Shown piece after piece: positions 57,993 through 64,000 of a stretch of 64,000 nucleotides of DNA. Each line of letters begins with the position of its first letter. Positions within the stretch are counted from its first letter, which is position 1. A program made the translations under genes and the position numbers. Below the pieces are notes generated by a model. It did not search any database, had not been told where the DNA came from, and saw only the letters and a list, made by a program, of their open reading frames with translations. Source of the DNA: Crocodylus rhombifer (lineage: Eukaryota; Chordata; Crocodylia; Crocodylidae). Location of the stretch: positions 186,001-250,000 of the forward strand of contig JAVSML010024436.1 of the NCBI GenBank assembly GCA_038503035.1. The letters are read 5' to 3'.

Positions 57993-60450
57993 TGAAGTAA
58001 AAGGGAGCAGGGATTTACTCCGTGGTAAGTGCTGATATATATGCTCTTACTCCATGGCAATTGAAAAATAAATTATGGTAGTTTAGCCCTCAGTGAATGA
58101 GAAGTAAGCTTTTACCTCATGGTAACTAGCTCATCTGTACATATCCCTACTCACTTCTAGCTCCATGCAATTTCCTGACTTCATGCCTTTGCAGAGGTGT
58201 AATTAAGCAATTCTGTGCTCTGGATGGCAGTGGTGCATGGGGCAATGGCCAAAGCCATGCTGCTGGTGGCAGTGCAGGAGCTAAGAAAACAGTGGTGATG
58301 GCTGATATTTTTGTGTCCCCTTACATAATCATGTGGAACTGGTGCCCTGGTCACCCTGCCCTTAGTTATGCTACCACTCTGTTGCTATTACCTGGTAGAG
58401 TTGAAAACAGATAAAAGCAAAGTTGGTCAGGGGAAGAGTCACAAAAAACAAATACCAGCATCCCAACAACCATGATTATTTCTCCTGCATCACTACATAT
58501 ACTCATAGTAGAAGCTGGAAAATCCTAGGTCACATTCAGCAGATGCAATTAAAGTAACCCTTCTTCCAGATAGTTAATGGCAGCAAAATGGGCGGTGTTC
58601 AATATACCAAGGGTTTTCCCCTTCAAATACTGTATTTTCTTGCATATCACATACCCCCAAATAACATACACACTTTGTTTCTGGAAAGGCAGAATGAAGA
58701 AAAAAAGATTTTTCCAGAGTTATGACTGCATATAGCATGGACAGAACCTCATCTTCAGCTCACTCACCCTCCTTTTTCTGCTCAGTCAAAAGCTGAAACC
58801 CTAGCTGCTGCTGAAGCCTGGTCAACATGGGTGAATCTACAGTTTTGAAAAAAGCTAAAAATATTCTGTAAGGCTGTAAAATAGGTAGAGAAACTAGGAG
58901 TAGCTAAAGGACGGCAAGATAGACAAATGAAAGTTTAGCTCAATTAGTCAAATATCAAGACTATTACAAAAGGGAGACAATCATTCACAACTGTAGAATG
59001 AAGAACAATGTAATATGAAGTCAAGTGATTCCCTCAGCTGCCTAAACAGAAATGCCACTGCTGCTATAAGCAGGACTCAGAGATGGAGCAGGAATCAAAG
59101 TGGGGTGCATCTATTAAGGGAAGAAAATCAGCCTTCCTGCTTAAGACAAGCGTCCCAATTCTGAGGTGGGGAGGGAATGATTTCTGGGGAAAAGGAGCAG
59201 GTGATATATGAGTAAATATGGCAACTAAATTCAAGTCCCAATCTAGGAACCTGAGGAAAATAAATATATCCATCCTGAAACCTCTGGCCAAGCAGAACCC
59301 TCCCAAATCCCAAACCACTCCTTTTGTTCTGAAACAGTGCGTATACCCTGGCATCTTTATAAAGGAGAAGGGAATACAGTTATAAGGTTGGGAAAACACA
59401 GCTACTAAATACATATGCAAATAAAGGCAAAAAAAAAATCCCTTTGCTGGTATTTCAGCAGAAGCCTGTCTAACTCCCTGCCCACCCACTGGTGAAAATG
59501 TTTTACAGGTAGAGTGCTGGGACTGAAATACCTCATTGCCCCTCCCCCCTGCCCCATTTCAAACAACACTTATGGTCTGCAGCAAAGTGGCACAAGGAGG
59601 ATTGGTAGGCACATCTCTAGTCACAAGAGTTTTATTTACCTGGTCCCCTCAAAGGTACCACTGCCTAACGCACCTTCATGATTCAGAAAAATTAGTGCTG
59701 GGTAAATGTGGTCCCACCAGTCAGCTTAGTTCTGCTGTGGTCCTTTGTGCTAGTTCTTACAGCAAAGTTTCCATTCTACCTCATCTTTCATTTCAAAGCC
59801 TTCAGTGTTGTCTTGCAGCAAAGCACCATCAGAAGCAAAGCCTAGAGTACACTAGACATTTGAGCAGAGCCGTGAACATTTGAAAATAAACTTTTTGCCA
59901 CTAGCTAAGAAATCTTTTCACCTCTAGGATTCTACTAACTCCCAAATTTCTAACTCCCTCTGTCAGTGCGGTAACTCCCATGCAGCACACTAAAAGAATC
60001 AGGAGTAGGTAGTGACCTCCGCAAAAGAAGCTGCCTAGGGTTGCCATTTTTCCTGTTAACCAACAGGGGGAGTAGAGACCCCTTCCTCCTCTGGAGCTTT
60101 CAGCCATGGGGAACTTTCATCCCAAAGCACTTCACAAATGTTACCAATAACATGATTCAGCCAACACTGTGATCAAAGCCAAAAAATATTTAATGGCACA
60201 ACTGCAGCCCTACACAACACTCTTTGGAACAGAGAATGGTGCACACTAATTACAGCATCTTGCTGAAACTGCAAGTGGGAATTAAAGTAAATGGGATGTA
60301 ATTGAACCACATTTATCATGTGCCTTAGTTAAGAAAGGAAATCATCCCGTCTTCCTTTTTCATATACTGCTACAGACTCTTTAAAAAAAGATGCACACAG
60401 CCCAAAGAGGATCGTGGGGTCACCAGAAATGGATCTACTTCCTGGGAATA
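57993..60450. other. gene-free stretch
   Basis: Includes a 142-codon minus-strand frame at 59064-59489 (hydrophobic/aromatic rich) that shows no domain, signal or splice context; I treat it as chance or a repeat remnant. Nothing else is supported. Confidence 0.4.
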
Positions 60451-60712
60451 TCAATCTTTAGCTTTCATGAAATATAGATACAGCATTTCAGACTTGTGTA
60501 TTTGGCTCAGTTCTGTCCAGGTCTTTGAAAATAACTCATGATACTGTAGCAAATTAACAACACGTTTATCATTCTGTTTGGGGGCTGAGAAACGGTACTG
60601 GTTGTTATAGCTTCCCCATTTTTGCTTTACTAGGTGGTTCAATCTTTTCTTATCAGAGGTGGGAACCCCATCTTGTTTCAAATCCACATTACCATGGGGT
60701 GCTCTGCATGGC
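60451..60712 (-). CDS. candidate terminal exon of an unidentified gene
   Basis: Minus-strand frame of about 86 codons ending in TGA at 60451. It is preceded by a candidate splice acceptor (gttttaaagtatag) at about 60715 and has no ATG of its own, so it would be a last exon. Residues are varied and protein-like, with basic and aromatic blocks (KKRLNHLVKQKWGSY, QYRFSAPKQNDKR, LFSKTWTELSQIHKSE), no low complexity, and no resemblance to CR1 or other elements here. Upstream exons would lie at higher coordinates; I cannot point to one. The pyrimidine tract is modest. I do not recognise the protein. Confidence 0.4.
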
Positions 60713-60774
60713 ACTATACTTTAAAACCTTTCAAAAACTTCAGTGAATGCAGAAAGGGTTCTATTGAGTATTCA

Positions 60775-61039
60775 GTGGGTACATCTACACGTGCATTAAT
60801 GTGCTATAATTATGGTGCATTAAGTTTAGTACCTGTAATAGTAATAACAGGTACTAAACTTAATGCCCCATAATTGGCGCTACTGCGCACTAGTGCTGGC
60901 ACATCTTCTAGATGACATTAATGCACAGTAGACTAATTCTACAGTGTATTAGCATATTAGCACAGCTTTTGCTCTGATGCTCTAATGCACAGTAGAATTA
61001 GTCTACTGCACTTTTAGCCTGTCATGGAGATGCACCCAG
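60775..61039. mobile_element. MITE with nested palindromes (Chompy-like)
   Basis: Ends agtgggtacatctacacg and, as reverse complement, actgggtgcatctccatg. The internal hairpin has arms 60808-60836 and 60847-60875 (29 bp, one mismatch, 10-nt loop). A second pair, cagtagactaattctac and gtagaattagtctactg, lies further right. No coding sequence. Confidence 0.7.
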
Positions 61040-61320
61040 TAAGCAGCTACTTCTGTGTGCAGCACATTCCACCTGCAGTGCCTTCCAACTGATTTCTGTG
61101 CAAGGAGCGCGATGTTGGTTTTATCTCACAAGACGCTAAATGATTGGGCCTCAGAAACTGACAGGATTTTAACCATGAAATTTCTCTACCTCCCTGTCCG
61201 TGCTGCAACCTCATTTGGTCCATCTCAGCCCAGAGTTAGGCTCTGATCCAAAGTCCAGTGAAATCAACAGGACTTGCTCATTGACTTCAAAAGGATTATG
61301 TATTTTACGATATATATATA

Positions 61321-62432
61321 TGTAGCGGGGACCTGGCTGGCTCCACACTTACTGGGACAATGACCACTAGGGCACTCCACAGGATCTTGGGCCATCCCAG
61401 TGGCAGGCAATGAAGACAGGCTGCACCCCTCCACACACACACATGCTCGCCCCCCTGGGCAGGGCAGGGAAATAGCAGGAGATGCACTCCCCACATGCCC
61501 ATTACCTGGGGAAGGCTGAAATGAGGAGCCTGGGCTCCCCCTGAACTCAGAGCCTGGATGAAACCAAAAATAACCCACTGGCATACCAGGTGTCTCCTAG
61601 ATGTTGCACATTGGTTCAGGCCAACCTGGAATTTCTCTTATAAGGCAGCACTGGCCCCAGAGAAAGGGAGATGCCAGTGTGGGCATCGGGCCATGCTGCT
61701 TCCCTCCACTGGAGCTGAGGATGTCTCATCAGAGACCAACTCGACCCCAGCTTCCACAGCAGGAACCTGGTCACCCTGCAGATGCTGGATACCCGGTACC
61801 TGTAAGGGCCTCATGGGGGTGCATATTACCCATGGTCCCAAACTACCCACAGGGGTTGGCCTGCTATAGGCTTACCCTGTGAATTAGGCTCATGACTGGG
61901 GGCAAACCCTGAATAACCTCAGCCACCTGAGGAGAATGTTGATGCACACTACAAGGCTGAAACTAGGACTGTAAGTATACAACCGAGATGATTATTGATG
62001 TTAAATTGCTGTATTAATTTCTACACAGGATGGACATGGTTGATGGCAGACTCTAGCCAGAATCACAGGGCTCAGCCAGCTCATATTGGGCCCAGACTGC
62101 TTTGTTTTCTTCTTCTTGTGTTAGATCTTTTCTCCTGTCACATGAAGACAGGCACCTGGGAAGGCCAGGCACATATCTTGACCATCACCAGAACATCCAA
62201 ATGGAAAGGTGTGGAGTACAGGGGAGGCAAAGCACCACAGAAGATGCCCAGATGCTAAGAGCTGCACCCATCTCAATGAACCCCATACAGTCAGGTACCG
62301 CCTCCTGATAGGCTTTGTATTAAAATCAAGTTGTGGCAGATGGGATATAGAGAACAGAGGGCAAAACACCCATTGAGAGTATGGCACCTGGGCCCCACTT
62401 CAATGCGGCCCTTTGGTTTGGGTCCCACTACA
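61321..62432 (+). mobile_element. solo LTR (1,112 bp)
   Basis: Starts TGTAGCGGGGACC and ends GGTCCCACTACA, inverted termini with TG...CA. Flanks atata (61316-61320) and atatg (62433-62437) match at 4 of 5. A TATA-like cttataagg is at 61637-61645. The shared motif TCAAGTTGTGGCAGA is at 62326-62340, 92 bp before the end. No internal genes. Insertion was at the end of a short TA repeat. Confidence 0.8.
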
Positions 62433-62439
62433 ATATGAT

Positions 62440-63010
62440 TATTGTGTATGTTGTGCCCATGTAAAACCTGGGGCAAGTTAAATTATATAACTATTTTAGA
62501 TCTTTATTACAAAAGGTGTCATGGAGAAGGGAACAAGCATTTTTTCCTAAGAAAATCACTAAAAAGAAATATATCTTAACATGATAATATTCTAGCCTGG
62601 ATTTTAGGAGAAGTGTTGGAGGAGCCAGTATATAGGAACAGGGAGTCTAGAAGAAAGCGTCAGAAAGGGTGACACTCCAAGAACTGTCCAGACAGTATCA
62701 AGGAAAACAACCAGGGGTGCAGCCAGAAGTGCATCTCCCAGCTGTAACTCAGGACAATTTTTGCAAAGTGTTCATAGTTACAACATTTCCCCAAACCAAA
62801 CAGAAGTTCACTGATGGTTCCAGGGGAGAGGGGAAGTTAGCTGTGGGCTGGGAGCCTGTAGCCAGGTTCCCACAGCAATGGCCAGCAATGTTTTCAGAAT
62901 GAGAAGGTGACAGGCAGTGGAGGAAACTCATTCTTGGGGCTCCCCAACTGGTGCTGAAGTTTAGGGTGGGGGAATTGGGGCTCTCCCATCTCAGGAGGAG
63001 GGGCTCCAAC
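62440..63010. other. gene-free stretch
   Basis: Mixed composition with no supported feature. Confidence 0.45.
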
Positions 63011-63011
63011 A

Positions 63012-63591
63012 CAGGCAGTTCTCGGACTTACGACACACTTTGTTTCTGAAAATAGCATCTTAAGTTGAAACATTGTAATTCTGAACCAATTTACTCATAA
63101 GAAACAATGTTATAAAGGGGGGATTGGTTCCTGAACCAAGGCCTGATACCCTATTTTCACCAAAAATACCCCAGAATTTTGTACTCTATCAATTATAGAT
63201 GAGTAATATAGCTACATTAATGTATTTATATTGTAAATAGCAATCAGACTGATTTGGAAGGACTTCTTTGAGGTGTCTTTGTTGGACTTTTTGAAAGGCT
63301 CTTGGTTGGACTTTTTGAAGAGCTCTTGGCTGGAGCCTTCTCATGAGTCTTGGCTGCAGGTTTTTCTGGAGTCTTGTCTGCTTTCTTAAAGAAAGCATCC
63401 AAGAAAGTTTGGACAGATGTTCTCCAGGGAGATGAGCGATGCAGCAAACTTGTTTGCTAGCATGGCATTGCATTGGATCAAGCATTGTAAAGTCAAAATT
63501 GACGTCATAAGGTTGAAACAGGGTGTCAGTTTATAAACGTTGTAAACGTGAAATGTTGTAACTCAAAACATTGTAAGTCAAGGACTGCCTG
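63012..63591 (-). mobile_element. Tigger/pogo-like element with transposase C-terminal remnant
   Basis: 580 bp. Ends CAGGCAGTTCTCGGACTTAC and, as reverse complement, CAGGCAGTCCTTGACTTACA. TA follows on the right (63592-63593); the left flank reads CA, a likely TA mutation. Next to the termini are repeated complementary motifs such as gaaacattgtaa. The interior (63244-63447, minus) encodes TFLDAFFKKADK followed by a Lys/Ser/Pro-rich tail, as expected for the extreme C-terminus of a Tigger-type transposase left in a deletion derivative. Confidence 0.75.
63244..63447 (-). pseudogene. Tigger-type transposase C-terminal remnant
   Basis: Minus-strand frame of 67 codons, internal to a TA-flanked element. 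It has a LDAFFKK motif, then a KTPEKPAAK and SKSPTKS-type repeat built on a 27-30 nt tandem unit (ggactttttgaa...gctcttgg). The DDE catalytic domain and DNA-binding domain are absent. The family call relies on the termini; the tail repeat itself is low complexity. Confidence 0.45.
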
Positions 63592-63593
63592 TA

Positions 63594-64000
63594 CACCCAC
63601 TCTACCTTCCAGGGGTGGGGGGAGGGGGGAACCCTGAGACTGAACTCCCTTAGTTCCTCACTCCCATTCTGAAAGCAGCAACAGGCTAGGAGCTCAGCAG
63701 GCACAAGTTACAAAAGATGTTACATTTTTTAATGACTTTATCTGATACCTCATGCAATGGGGGTCAGATTTTCACCTGATCAGCCATTTTTTAAAGCTGT
63801 TTGCAGCTGTGAACTTGTGTTTGGTCACAGCTATGAACAGCTTTCTGTGGCCAGATTGGGTGACAATTGTCATTTCTGTCTCTACCCCAGAATCATCCAT
63901 GAAGCACTTATCAGAGAACACTGCCCTCCCTGCCCACTCTCACAAACTGCTAGTGCCCCAGAGAAGTTGAGTTGACTGGTCAGTCTTATAGTAATAGGAG
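63594..64000. other. gene-free window end
   Basis: A G-rich patch at 63612-63630, then ordinary sequence. Nothing supported. Confidence 0.45.

Noticed and set aside
58625..58700. MITE with atactgtattttcttgcatatcac end
   Set aside because: Only one terminus seen; no partner within a plausible distance, so not annotated as an element.
59064..59489. 142-codon minus-strand frame
   Set aside because: Longest frame in ordinary-composition DNA, but with no splice context, domain or compositional change; within chance for 64 kb.
1..64000. CRISPR arrays, bacterial operons, phage or integron systems
   Set aside because: No direct-repeat/spacer pattern, no ribosome-binding sites or gene-dense layout; repeat content is vertebrate.
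1..64000. tRNA, rRNA, snRNA genes
   Set aside because: No cloverleaf, A/B box pair in a tRNA context or conserved snRNA core was recognised by eye; a tool search could still find a degenerate one.

Overview
This is vertebrate nuclear DNA, not microbial. It is dominated by CR1 LINEs with the (ATTCTATG)-type 3' tail, long solo LTRs, hAT-like and Tigger/pogo-like non-autonomous DNA transposons, archosaur-type palindromic MITEs and a few ancient MIR SINE relics. That mixture points to a sauropsid, most probably a crocodilian. The assignment rests on repeat content and is inference. I recognise no complete host gene.

Layout. 1-6.0 kb is AT-rich, gene-free sequence with short repeat tails and an LTR-like or promoter-like fragment at the left edge. 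6.0-10.1 kb has two hAT-like elements and the intact copy of a local ~480 bp duplication. 11.1-15.1 kb is a nested stack: the second copy of that duplication was split by a TA-flanked DNA element, which holds a CR1, which holds a 1,050 bp solo LTR. 16.1-20.6 kb carries a Tigger-like element, CR1 pieces, an LTR 3' end and a mosaic MITE with a 57-bp-arm palindrome. 24.2-27 kb is CR1/hAT/CR1/hAT. 30.2-32.4 kb has long inverted arms, extreme G-runs and a CpG island, the only convincing promoter. 35.5-44.1 kb has MITEs and a block of five CR1 copies, one nested in another. 46.3-48.3 kb holds an unidentified decayed coding-like stretch and an assembly gap. 50.2-54.6 kb is a CR1 split by a 963 bp solo LTR, then unclassified LTR-retroelement-like sequence with a coiled-coil reading frame. 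60.4-63.6 kb has one good host-exon candidate on the minus strand, a palindromic MITE, a 1,112 bp solo LTR and a Tigger-like element.

How the parts relate. The reading frames longer than about 150 codons are CR1 ORF2 remnants (reverse transcriptase, with the end of the endonuclease in one copy), CR1-LTR chimaeras or low-complexity GC-rich frames; none is an intact gene. Insertion order can be read in several places from interrupted reading frames and target-site duplications. The most interesting recurring signal is a ~15 bp motif, consensus TCAAGNYGTGGCAGR, that lies about 90-110 bp inside the 3' end of five otherwise dissimilar LTRs. The best leads for host biology are the CpG-island promoter at 31.5-32.1 kb and the exon candidate at 60.45-60.71 kb.
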